From: Chrysoperla carnea
Lineage: Eukaryota > Arthropoda > Insecta > Neuroptera > Chrysopidae
NCBI RefSeq assembly: GCF_905475395.1
Contig: NC_058339.1
Location: 89,724,520 to 89,788,519, forward strand
Direction of reading: 5' to 3'
Length of the DNA: 64,000 nt
The notes under the pieces were generated by a model that saw nothing but the letters and a program-made list of their open reading frames with translations, was not told the origin of the DNA and searched no databases. A program made the translations under genes and the position numbers. Shown here piece by piece: positions 21,030 through 32,289 of this stretch (the first letter of the stretch is position 1; each line of letters starts with the position of its first letter).

Positions 21030-22590
21030 CCTGGTAAAATAAATAAATATATAAAAATAATTTAAATATGGCTATCATTATCAAATAAGTCGGAAGCTTC
21101 TTTGACAATATTAATCATTTTCTGTAAACCAAAAAAAAAGGTAAACATTTTTTAATATTCTATTTAACAATTTAGCCGATGTTCTTAACCGATTTTATGT
21201 TTTAGTTTGAATAAAATTATACACAATATCATCCCAAAAATCGACCCATAGACCTACTACTTATCAGATGAATGCTCAAAGCTCTGTCACGCAATATCGT
21301 GTAGACTCGCCGAAAAAATTTTCAAAATTGCAAGTACCCCGTTTAGTTATACTTTTTATAAATTTTCTGAATGAAATGCTTAATTTCTTTGGACAGTTTG
21401 CTATAAAATTTTGACAATGAATGACAAAGAATTTTTATAAACATTTATGGCTTACACAATTTAATATTATTATTTTATTCATAATTCATCAACAAAATTT
21501 CACCATCAAACATTTCTTACCCTCCAGGTATACAGGTGGTGTAGGGTAGAGTTGGTACAATTGTACAAGGGTTGAATGGATTAAATGAATGAATATTTGT
21601 GTTGTTATTTAATAATATTAAATGTTTAGTTTCTGGAGGTTGTAAATATTATACAGCTTTTTACAGAGTGAGTGTAGAAATAAAAGATAATTGCAAATAA
21701 AAATGACATCTTTAACACTTGTAGCATGGAAGAAGTGTGCGAAAATGCCAATCTTCTTAATTTTTCTAGTGCAGTAGTGTTACCGTTTTGGAAAAAACTA
21801 ATGTTTGGAACAATAAAATATTTCGAATCATTAAAAAAAAAAAAAAGAGACGTCGTGGGACACCCAGTTGGAAATATGCTCCTTTCGTACTTTCTTATAT
21901 TATAAATGTAGCACTTACTGTTTTTACTCAGATTTGCTTCGATTTTTTTGCTGGTTTGAATGATTGTTTATGCACATGTTCAATTTTGTAAGATCATTTT
22001 GTGCTTTTTCTAAAAATTATTAGAAAATACAAATAACTGTATGAGTAATTAATTTACAATATTGGTTTTGTGGTACACTGCCTTGCAGGTTTAGTTTAAA
22101 TGTTATTTTTTATTGTTTTTTCATTTTTTCTCTCACGATACTGTTTGCATATCTGTGCGTTTGTAATTCTGAAAATTTAAAGTATTAGTTTAAGAAGTCA
22201 AATACTTGTTTTATTGTTTAAGGAATTAAATATTAAAGCTACTTAAACTCTATACTTTATGAATTAATTGTAATATTAGTTTAAAAAAGACATACTTCTG
22301 ATTTAGTAGTCAACCCACTATGTATATTTATTATGACATAACATAAAATTTCCTTATTTTTACTTTAAACTATCTCTATTTTGCTTAACTTCTTCTGGAC
22401 AAAGAATATAAATTGTCAGATTGTGAACTATTTCCAAAATCTTCTCAAAATTTAGATTTTTGGGTCATTTTAAATTGTTGCACATATTTGGTTTTACCTC
22501 CCAACCAGCAAACAAATTATAACGTGCTATAAGGAACATTGTGCCAAAAATTTTGGTTGCTCAAAGATTCTAAAAATATCATTCTGCTTT
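21030..22590. other. AT-rich intergenic stretch
   Basis: No gene or clear repeat recognised. The tract contains short A runs and AT-rich low-complexity sequence only. Confidence 0.4.
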
Positions 22591-22659
22591 TATATTCGCT
22601 AATTATAATGCGATACTTTTCGAACACTCCATATCTGTACAGAATTGTATTCCAGCAAT

Positions 22660-23075
22660 GTTAATATTACATAAACATGTATTCCCGCTGTGAATAACAT
22701 TACATATTACAATGTAATACCTAGTAGGTAGTCCTAGTAGGGATCTACCTAGTTGTAATGTAATGTTGTAACTCACTGCTAGTCTCAGCAGTTTATATCT
22801 GTAATAAAAACTGTTCCAGTGCGATTCGGGCTCACATACTAAGGGTTCCGTGCCATCGTACAAGAAATAACAGTCCTTTTTATTAAAAACTTTTGTAAAA
22901 GAATTAAAAAAAAGTGGAACCCTTATTATGTTATTTTTGTTATAGCGGCATTGGGAATATACCCCTTCTTAAAATTTTTAGCTGTCTTTCTATTGTGGTT
23001 TATGAGAAACAACCTATGACAGGCGGACTCGTGGAGTCTTAGTAACCTGTTGATTACCTTTCGGGTACGGAACCC
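22660..23075. repeat. Short inverted repeat followed by a degenerate repeat
   Basis: Around 22697-22770 'acattacat..aatgtaata' and 'ttgtaatgtaatgttg' form an imperfect hairpin with 'aggtag..ctacct' in the middle. From 22838 to 23075 lies another repeat: it opens with AAGGGTTCCGTGCCATCGTA and closes with the inverted GGGTACGGAACCC, so its ends are inverted copies. Confidence 0.4.
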
Positions 23076-23514
23076 TAAGAACATCATTTACTAAAGGTGA
23101 AAAACACTTGGTTACTAAATTACGAATACCATACTTCAAAAAATTGTGGACCATTATAAGAAACACATTTTAATCATAATTCAAAAATGCTTCATTATTC
23201 AAAAAACTGCAAAACATACAACAGGTGAGTCAAATCCAAGCGATACAAGGTCGAATGCATCACAATTCGCAATAATTAATTTAACTTTATCGTATTCGAC
23301 TACTGTATAAATTCATTTTACCATTTGTGTATACAAAAATTGTGGAAAATTAAACCTGGTAGTTTTGCCGATCGGGAATTCCATTTTTTTAATATCGTTA
23401 AGTGAAGAGTTTTCACTGGGCGAGAAGAAAAGTGAAGTTGATTTTTGAAAATCCTTAGTAGTATGCTTCATTATGAACGTTTAAAATTCTTAGATAAACA
23501 AAGAGGAAAATATA

Positions 23515-23720
23515 GTCTAATGACGTCATCACTATAGAAATTACATATAAAACTTTGTTATGACAAAGGAGATGGGCAACAATCTTTAAATGCTTTTAAC
23601 TTCTTCGGTTTCTAATCAATTTTAATTTCAATTTCAAATTTTGTTATGGTGTCAAGTTTATTTTTATGGGTAATATGGAAAATTTAACATCGGACAACTA
23701 CCGTATTATCTGCTAGTACA
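23515..23720 (-). repeat. Dispersed repeat F4, partial
   Basis: Reverse orientation of the F4 family with TGACGTCA (23521-23528), 'aaaactttgtta', 'ggagatgggcaac', 'cttcggtttctaatcaattt' and 'catcggacaactaccg'. Confidence 0.5.
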
Positions 23721-24392
23721 AAAGTGATTTTCACGAATTGCACTGTTTTTCCGGATGAGTCAAAGAAGAGTCCGCAATAAGCTTAATATCTTTGCCAAAA
23801 CATATTAATTTTTATCAGTTTCGTCAAATGACGTGCTTTGCGACACTGTCAGATTGTAAGAAAAGTAAGTTTATCATTTGAGTATTTGAAGAAGGTTCAC
23901 ACTTTTGAATTACACGGTATTATTGTGAATCTTGAAGTATATTTTCGATTATACCTATTCTATGTTTATTTAATCAAATTTATATTAATCTAAAATATTT
24001 TATGTTTATTAAATCAAATATTTTTTATTTATTTGAAATTTAAAATGTTCTCCTTTTTGTCTATTTCAACCCCCAAGATAATAGGATTTCGATGCATTGA
24101 AGATTTAGTTAAAATTCCATTAAGTGTTTGTAAAACTTTTATTTAAATTATTTTACTTTATATATATAGCTTTGACTTAAAAACTTTTAAACTACGAAGA
24201 TAGTATGGAACAATGTCCAAACTGTACTGTCCAAAAGAAATCGCTCCTTAAATCCTTGGCAATTAATAATTAATATATTATTAATTATGGCAATTAATTA
24301 ATAATATATTCTTGCTCCATTGACATCGGTGGTATATTCCCCAGAACTAAATAAGTCCATTGAAAAGTTACATTTACGGTTGCAAAAGTAAA

Positions 24393-24556
24393 GTTAAATC
24401 CATGTTTGTGTGGTCACATACCTTGCCCCGCAGCCGCCATCTTGTATAAAAAGGGATACGAATGGTTTTTACGCTATTTCAATTAAATTCTGGTACCGTT
24501 TATACAAGATATCAGTTGCGGGGCAAGGATTGCGACTTCACAAATATGGATTTAAC
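24393..24556. mobile_element. Small MITE with ~57-bp terminal inverted repeats
   Basis: The left end starts GTTAAATCCATGTTTGTG and the right end is its inverted copy ending GGATTTAAC. Both arms share CCTTGCCCCGCA and CTTGTATAAA; arms are about 80 percent alike and enclose about 50 bases. There is no coding capacity. A target-site duplication is not obvious. Confidence 0.6.
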
Positions 24557-25107
24557 ACTACCTCCTATTGACAACAAAAAGTAAAATTGAGCAAAAAAAT
24601 ATATCATTTCAATGGTTCAAAGGACTAAAGAGCATATCGTATGAAAATAAAAGTTTGAAAATCTCCATTATTATTTTTTAGCAAAGGTAAATAAAATTAA
24701 CTTTTACCAAAGAAAATTGTACAGGTAGCAACAGTTATCATGAAAAAAAGAAAGACAAAAAAGATAACGAAACTGTTAAAACTATAAAAACTTTTCACTT
24801 AAAATGTTACAAAATTTATTTCATCAAACAAAACGAATGCGATATTATTCGAGTCTTTGTGACACTTTGTTATTTTATTATTATTATGATTTGTTTGTGT
24901 TTGTATAAATGTTAGGGAAGGGGGTAGGAAGAAAAAGTATTCTTCGCACTCGTATTCCTAAAGTGAGTTTACTTTAAGGGATTATTATTTAAATAAAAAA
25001 TAATACAAATAAACTACAAAATGTAACAAAACACAAACAGCTTACTAACCAAATTATACAGGGTCGAAAATGGTCTTTTCAACGCTGTACCAAATGACCT
25101 TATGACT

Positions 25108-27332
25108 CCTTAGAAAAATTCGAAAAAATCGTAAACAATTATTTGTTTTGGAATTTGATGAAACTCAGTTTATAAGGTGATTTTGACGTAAGAAATTCAA
25201 AAATCGAGTTTATTTGGCGATTGGGCTAGTAATTTTCGAAAAAAACGATATTTCGGATCGATTTCCGGTATTATCTCGAGAATTATTCGCCCAATCGTTA
25301 AATGAAACCGATTTTTGTATTTTTTGGGTCAAAATTACCTTATATACAGAGTTTTATCGAAATTGGAGACGATAAATTTGTATCGATTTTTTGCAATTTT
25401 TTCAAGGGGTACCCCTTAGAAAAATTCGAAAAAATCGTAAACAATTATTTGTTTTGGAATTTGATGAAACTCAGTTTATAAGGTGATTTTGACGTAAGAA
25501 ATTCAAAAATCGAGTTTATTTGGCGATTGGGCTAGTAATTTTCGAAAAAAACGATATTTCGGATCGATTTCCGGTATTATCTCGAGAATTATTCGCCCAA
25601 TCGTTAAATGAAACCGATTTTTGTATTTTTTGGGTCAAAATTACCTTATATACAGAGTTTTATCGAAATTGGAGACGATAAATTTGTATAGATTTTTTGC
25701 AATTTTTTCAAGGGGTACCACTTAGAAAAATTCGAAAAAATCGTAAACAATTATTTGTTTTGGAATTTGATGAAACTCAGTTTATAAGGTGATTTTGACC
25801 TAAGAAATTCAAAAATCGAGTTTATTTGGCGATTGGCCTAGTAATTTTCGAAAAAAAACGATATTTCGGATCGATTTCCGGTATTATCTCGAGAATTATT
25901 CGCCCAATCGTTAAATGAAACCGATTTTTGTATTTTTTGGGTCAAAATTACCTTATATACAGAGTTTTATCGAAATTGGAGACGATAAATTTGTATCGAT
26001 TTTTTGCAATTTTTTCAAGGGGTACCCCTTAGAAAAATTCGAAAAAATCGTAAACAATTATTTGTTTTGGAATTTGATGAAACTCAGTTTATAAGGTGAT
26101 TTTGACGTAAGAAATTCAAAAATCGAGTTTATTTGGCGATTGGGCTAGTAATTTTCGAAAAAAAACGATATTTCGGATCGATTTCCGGTATTATCTCGAG
26201 AATTATTCGCCCAATCGTTAAATGAAACCGATTTTTGTATTTTTTGGGTCAAAATTACCTTATATACAGAGTTTTATCGAAATTGGAGACGATAAATTTG
26301 TATCGATTTTTTGCAATTTTTTCAAGGGGTACCCCTTAGAAAAATTCGAAAAAATCGTAAACAATTATTTGTTTTGGAATTTGATGAAACTCAGTTTATA
26401 AGGTGATTTTGACCTAAGAAATTCAAAAATCGAGTTTATTTGGCGATTGGCCTAGTAATTTTCGAAAAAAACGATATTTCGGATCGATTTCCGGTATTAT
26501 CTCGAGAATTATTCGCCCAATCGTTAAATGAAACCGATTTTTGTATTTTTTGGGTCAAAATTACCTTATATACAGAGTTTTATCGAAATTGGAGACGATA
26601 AATTTGTATAGATTTTTTGCAATTTTTTCAAGGGGTACCACTTAGAAAAATTCGAAAAAATCGTAAACAATTATTTGTTTTGGAATTTGATGAAACTCAG
26701 TTTATAAGGTGATTTTGACCTAAGAAATTCAAAAATCGAGTTTATTTGGCGATTGGCCTAGTAATTTTCGAAAAAAACGATATTTCGGATCGATTTCCGG
26801 TATTATCTCGAGAATTATTCGCCCAATCGTTAAATGAAACCGATTTTTGTATTTTTTGGGTCAAAATTACCTTATATACAGAGTTTTATCGAAATTGGAG
26901 ACGATAAATTTGTATCGATTTTTTGCAATTTTTTCAAGGGGTACCCCTTAGAAAAATTCGAAAAAATCGTAAACAATTATTTGTTTTGGAATTTGATGAA
27001 ACTCAGTTTATAAGGTGATTTTGACCCAAGAAATTCAAAAATCGAGTTTATTTGGCGATTGGCCGAGTAATTTTCGAAAAAAACGATATTTCGGATCGAT
27101 TTCCGGTATTATCTCGAGAATTATTCGCCCAATCGTTAAATGAAACCGATTTTTGTATTTTTTGGGTCAAAATTACCTTATATACAGAGTTTTATCGAAA
27201 TTGGAGACGATAAATTTGTATCGATTTTTTGCAATTTTTTCAAGGGTGCCCCTTAAAAAATCGTAAAAAATTATTTGGCCGAGTAATTTTCGAAAAAAAA
27301 CGATATTTCGGATCGATTTCCAATCGATTTAC
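25108..27332. repeat. Satellite array of seven ~306-bp units plus a truncated eighth
   Basis: Unit starts (at TAGAAAAATTCG) are 25111, 25417, 25723, 26030, 26337, 26643 and 26949, giving spacings of 306, 306, 307, 307, 306 and 306. Units are nearly identical and differ at diagnostic sites: GACGTAAG, GACCTAAG or GACCCAAG; GGGCTAG, GGCCTAG or GGCCGAG; TATCGAT or TATAGAT. Each unit contains two diverged inverted arms of about 110 bases. The eighth unit (27254-27332) has lost most of its length. No transcript or protein is suggested. Confidence 0.9.
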
Positions 27333-27354
27333 CTATACCAAAATTTTTTTCGTA

Positions 27355-27433
27355 GCATCATTATTTTTAAGCGTTACAAACTTGGGACTAAACTTAATAT
27401 ACTATGTATATTTCATACATACATGGTATAACA
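27355..27433 (-). repeat. F1 repeat end abutting the satellite
   Basis: 'taagcgttacaaacttggg', 'actaaacttaatatacta' and 'catggtata' match the end of reverse F1 copies. The satellite breaks off only about 20 bases before it. Confidence 0.5.
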
Positions 27434-28074
27434 ACAAACGAAAACAGTTAGTATTTCAAACCTTAACCCGAACATTTCATTCAGTCATTGTTAGTAACTT
27501 TGTTGTATCATAGTGTTACTAAATACACAGAAATGTGAATTTTGGTAAAAAATATGCGACCAGTTGTCAAATAAACCAAATTTTTATAATTTTATATACC
27601 GTGTCTCTTGTACTATGAAGAATTCTGTGATTTTATACGCAAGTCGTGCCCGTATTCCCAGCTTTACAATATTATAAAGTTTTATATACACCTATACAAT
27701 AATATTACACATTTATTCAGAGTAAAACAGAGGGGATTTACGTTTTACGTTTTATGTTTTCTTTAGTTTTCCCCTTTTGGTTGTCTTGTTCAAATTAAAT
27801 TTGGAAAATAATTCTTCTTTTTTTGCGAAGCAACAAAACAAACAAGAACATATCTCTTACCAACATATTTATTTCGTCTTCCCATTCAACAATAACAAAC
27901 ATACAAACAAAACACTATCACAATTCGGGAAACAAAAAGGAAAAAAACACTTGAAAGAAAAGAAACAAAAAGTGTGTACTTTACAAGTACAGTGTGATTT
28001 TCTTGTATATATAGGGTGGAAAAAATCATTTTCAAGAATAATGGCTTTCTTTTTGATCATCAACATTTAATACA
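27434..28074. other. AT-rich stretch without recognised gene
   Basis: An open frame at 27777-28070 is lysine- and asparagine-rich low-complexity sequence and is not convincing as a gene. Confidence 0.35.
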
Positions 28075-28320
28075 GACTATGGCGAATTTTTTTCTGCATA
28101 AAATACAGAGTTTTTTATTTTTTAAATAGGTTCAGTATCACGTACTGAATATAAATGCACTTACAAAAAAAGAGGACGGAAGTGCCGCCATTTTGGGAGA
28201 AATCTTTTTGGCTTATATCTCCGTAATCGTGCACTTTATCCTAAAAGTGATGTAACTCTTTCAACTCTGCGTACAAAGTGGCAATGGATGACGTTGAAAA
28301 TATGACAATATGCAATGGCT
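28075..28320 (+). repeat. Dispersed repeat F3, partial copy
   Basis: Shares 'aataggttcagtatcacgta', 'ctgaatataaatgcac', 'cttacaaaaa' and 'ggcttatatctccgtaa' with 37500-37812, 38035-38385 and 45950-46300. Confidence 0.5.
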
Positions 28321-28390
28321 TAAAAGAAGGCTGATTAAGTTTTCGAACGATATCTGAAAAATTTCAGTGCGATGATTATTTCAGGTGATA

Positions 28391-28678
28391 TGTTACGTTA
28401 GGTTATATTGGCTATCCACGAAAGACACACTTAGGTTGTAGAGCCCATTGTGATACCATATATGTGTTTTACCACCTTTCCGCTGATAATTTCATTTATC
28501 AGCTCCTCAATTTCAGAGGCTGAGTGCACCTCCTTCATCCATATACCATGCACTACACCAGCCCATCATAACTATTAATTAAATTAATTATGTTGCGAAT
28601 GGGAAACGAACCCGCTAGTCCTAAGCATACAGCGTACGGAATTGGTTACGCCTTAACCAATTGAGCTAATAGGGCGAC
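28391..28678 (-). mobile_element. tRNA-derived SINE, full-length, with target-site duplication
   Basis: Read on the minus strand it opens with a tRNA-like head (A box in TTAGCTCAATTGGTTAAGGC, B box in GCGGGTTCGTTTCCC) and ends in 'gccaatataacctaac'. It is flanked by a 13-base direct repeat, ATTTCAGGTGATA at 28378-28390 and ATTTCAGATGATA at 28679-28691, differing at one base: the mark of LINE-type retroposition. The length of 288 bases suits a SINE. The copy at 10376 belongs to the same family. Confidence 0.85.
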
Positions 28679-28691
28679 ATTTCAGATGATA

Positions 28692-30027
28692 CCGGACTGT
28701 AAGTCTAGTAAGTGTCAATTTTGCTTCGAAATCAAATATCTTTTTTAGCTCATTTTAAAGATAAATAGACAAAATTTCGAGTGACTTTGAAAAATATGTT
28801 GTAAAATAATTTTTAAAATTTTGGTAAGCTTCTAAACTTTATATAAATTGAAGTGATTACATTTTTCAACTTTTTTCCCCTTCCTGCAAAGGGGCAAGAG
28901 GTGGTAAAACTTTTTCACGAGTAATAGATTCCAAAACTAGAAAATACAAGTTTTCAAGCCAGCTACAGTTGTTCCAAGTTTTATGATTTTTCGCAGAGAT
29001 GCAGCTGTTTGAAATTTTGGTAAAATTTTCCTTTGATACTTTGCTTCAGTATACCTTAATTAAAAAAAAGTATTTCTCAAAGCTTGATAAAGTCTAAATA
29101 AATTGACGAAACATCGCGAGTCGGTTAATTTAAATTAATTGTTTCATTATGCTACTCTCTTGAGATTAATTTACGAAATTAACAAAGTGTGTATGATATC
29201 ACCCAATACGAACAATTTAAAATTTTTGCACTTCGAAAAAGTGTGTTACATATAAAAACTTGATTCTATTCAATTGAGTTTTTTTTCTTTATATATTATT
29301 ACTGTAAAGAGACAACAACATTTCGTTTACTAAAACCATATTTCTACACATTTGATGTTCTTTTTTTGTTTCGTTGTGTCGTTTTTTTTATTGAGTTCTT
29401 AATATTTGATTTTCAATTTATCTTCATTTCTGTTGTGTAAATAAATTTATCACAATCCTCTCGATAAAAGTTTTTGTTTTGTTTTGTTTTTATTTTTTTA
29501 AATAACAGCACAAAATAAAATTATTATTTATTCATTTAAAATAAGTTTTTCTGCTTTTTTTTTGTTAGCTGTCAATAAATTTATTATTTTATTATTTTTT
29601 ATAAACAAATAAAAAAAGTTTTATTTAGGAATAAAATTATTACTCATTTTCTAAAAGGAATTTTTATGGGAACCACGGTCTAAACATTCAACAACAATCT
29701 TAATGATACAGTTAAAATTTGTGCTTTTGGACAAAAAATTTGTGCTTTTGTAATTGGGCATAGTTGCAGCGCTGGATTTATGCTAGGGGTACTCAGGGTC
29801 AGTGCCCAGGGCAGCAAAATTCGGATGGTGTCTAAAAAATTTTCTTCGTGTTATCGAAAATGCTTGGAAAAGTGTAATGAGATCAGAAACATCTTTAAAT
29901 TATAATTAATCAAATAATTGTTTTCATTATTAAAAGTATTTTCGAATTATAATCATTGCAGTTTCATCAACAAAATTGTGAAAAAAGTTTCAGTGTTCAA
30001 AAGTATCCATCATAACTTTTGTTCTAT
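28692..30027. other. AT-rich intergenic stretch
   Basis: No gene recognised. A degenerate repeat-like phrase 'cagtgcccagggcagc' occurs near 29800. Confidence 0.35.
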
Positions 30028-30073
30028 CCAGTTGCGGTTTTAGACGATTAAGAACGTCCAAAACCGCAATTGG
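30028..30073. repeat. Short hairpin, 19-bp arms
   Basis: Arms 30028-30046 and 30055-30073 pair through TTGCGGTTTT and AAAACCGCAA with one mismatch and one wobble, around an 8-base loop. Confidence 0.6.
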
Positions 30074-30274
30074 TTCTACAAGGCTTAGGCCGATTGTCGA
30101 AAATTCATACAAAATCTGGTAATTGAATAATTTTCATTTTTCGCAGTACCCATGAGCGGCTATAAGGTTTAATCATACCCTGTATAGTTGTTTAGGCTAT
30201 GATGAGCTTTTAAAATACAATTTACCGCCCAAAGCTGCAAGAAACACGCATTTTTGGGGGTTGAAAAAATAAAA

Positions 30275-30562
30275 CAAGTAAAATTTACCCCGACAAATTG
30301 TTCGGGTACGGAGTCCTAAACTCGCACTTCAAATGCATATCTTAGAACACTCTCAATTAAATTTCCTTATCACTTAGAAACTTCTCCAAACTGAACCGAT
30401 GTTGATCATCAGCCTTTTTTTAATTGTTCAGGGTACGGGAATAAAAATAACAAATCGGTTCTTCCGTTTAGCCGCTACGATGCCACAGACAAACTCACAG
30501 ACACACAGACAGACAGACGGTCAAACCTATAACACTCCTTTTTTGATATGAGGGTTAAAAAC
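30275..30562 (-). repeat. Dispersed repeat F2, minus-strand copy
   Basis: 'gttcgggtacgg', 'aaatgcatatcttagaacac', 'ttagccgctacgatgccac', an ACAGAC run and 'ggtcaaacctataacac' are the F2 landmarks in reverse. It lies about 700 bases from the plus-strand copy at 31272-31562, so the two could pair. Confidence 0.65.
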
Positions 30563-31271
30563 CATACATGTTACAGAAACATATGTTGGGCTAAATTTTA
30601 ACTCCAAAATATGGAAAATAACGTTGGCTATAACTTTTGTATAAAAATCTTTGAGCGGTGAAGTTTTTTATCCAAAAAAAGGTAGTCAAGCAATATTGTC
30701 CCAGTTGCAAGGAAGTAGAATTTTTTTTTATAAGAATCCCCAATTTTTTACTATAGTACGAATAATCGAATTTGATAATAATTTAAAATTTTTTGGTATA
30801 AACAAACCACTTGTGGGTCATACTCATAATACTTTATTTAAAAAGAAATGTCGTTATTACCAAAGCATTGTGATATTAAATTGAAAACCATAAAAATGGT
30901 CGTTTAGTAAATAGGTTTTTTAACCAATCATATGATTAGAATTGTGGTGAGTATGGGTGTTATATTGCAGTTTTTGTAATACCTCGACCATGCCAATATA
31001 TCTATAAATTTTAATCGAAATTCCATTCTATACAATTTTTTAAATTTATATTTCGAGTATAAAATTAAATTGCACTTATATAGTTTTGACATTATAATCT
31101 TTTTATTTTGTGGAAAAATAAGAGTTGATATCAAATTGATAGCGCAATTGCAGGATTCAGTTTTCATTGTTCATAATTATTGTGTGGTCAGAAAAACTTT
31201 AACACTATCGACTAGGAATTGTGTATGTTTTAAGACTTGTGTATGTTTTAAGACTTGATTCCCAACAGTCC

Positions 31272-31562
31272 TTTTTAACCCCTTAACAAAAAAAAACGGG
31301 TGTTATAAGTTTGACCGCTATGTCTGTCTGTCTGTGAGTCTGTGTGTCTGTCTGTGGCATCGTAGCGACTAAACGGATGAACCGATTTGGATTATTTTCA
31401 AGTGGTAGTTTAGGGTTCCGTATCCGGAACAACTTAAAAATAGGCGATGAACCTCAAAATCGGTTCAGTTTGGAGAAGGCTCTAAAGAAAAGAGTAATTT
31501 ATTGGAGAGTGTTCTAAGATACGTTTCAAGTGCTAGTTAAATTTTGGAAATTTCACTTTAAG
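31272..31562 (+). repeat. Dispersed repeat F2
   Basis: Contains 'tgttataagtttgaccgct', a TGTCTGTCTGTG run, 'ggcatcgtagcgactaaacg', 'tagggttccgtatccg' and 'ggcgatgaacctcaaaatcg'. Confidence 0.65.
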
Positions 31563-31934
31563 TGATATAAGCTATAATTTCCAGACAGTTTTACCGTTGC
31601 TAACACTGTGCCAGCCAGATATTCTTTGAATAATTAAAAGAAAAAGTATTCAAATAAGTTTAGTTTGGCTGTAATTTTAATATGATTTGTTTTTAAAATT
31701 AAAGACTAAAATTTTATTTTGCCAGGCAGGAATTTAGTAGCTTTTCTAGCATAAAAGGTAGTGTAAGTTAACGCAAAACTCTCCCAGGGTTACGTTTCCG
31801 AGGGCGAATCATACTTCATACATACAACAGTTCACTCAGGAAAGAAATATCCGAAATTCATAAGACGTTGCCAATTTTCGCTCTAATAAATTTTTTTCTA
31901 AATCCATTTCATTTTACTCTACATATCGAAATAC

Positions 31935-32285
31935 GGTAATAGTCTGATGTGAAATTTGCCATATTACACATAAAAATGTAAAACTAGACTTGATACCATT
32001 ACAAAATTTGAAAGTGAAATTGATTAAAAAACGAAGAAGTTATAAACATTCAAAAATTGTTACCCATCTCCTTTTAGCGAAACAATGTTTTATATGTAAT
32101 CTCTGTGGTGATACTGTGCATAACGTCACTAAACTATCTTATTCTTTATTAATTAGGAGTTTTAAACGTTCATATGTTTTAGGCTACTAAATATTTTGAT
32201 AAACCAACTTCACATTTCTAGCGTCCATTGAGAATTATTCACCTAAAGTGATAAAAAAATTTTGTCATGAATCTTTTAAGTATTC
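31935..32285 (+). repeat. Dispersed repeat F4
   Basis: The most complete F4 copy: 'taatagtctgatgtgaaat', 'aaaatgtaaaactagactt', 'acccatctccttttagcg', a mutated CRE (AACGTCAC) and 'acctaaagtgataaaaaa'. Confidence 0.55.
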
Positions 32286-32289
32286 TAAC

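Noticed and set aside
25108-27332. CRISPR-like array
   Set aside because: Units are 306 bases, contiguous and nearly identical with no spacers, in a eukaryotic genome; it is a satellite.
27229-27513. 94-codon frame after the satellite
   Set aside because: It spans the truncated satellite unit and the F1 end, so it is a chimera of repeats.
30651-30884. 77-codon plus-strand frame
   Set aside because: The frame begins at a TTG rather than an ATG, its composition is AT-driven (Phe, Ile, Asn, Lys) and no homology is recognised.
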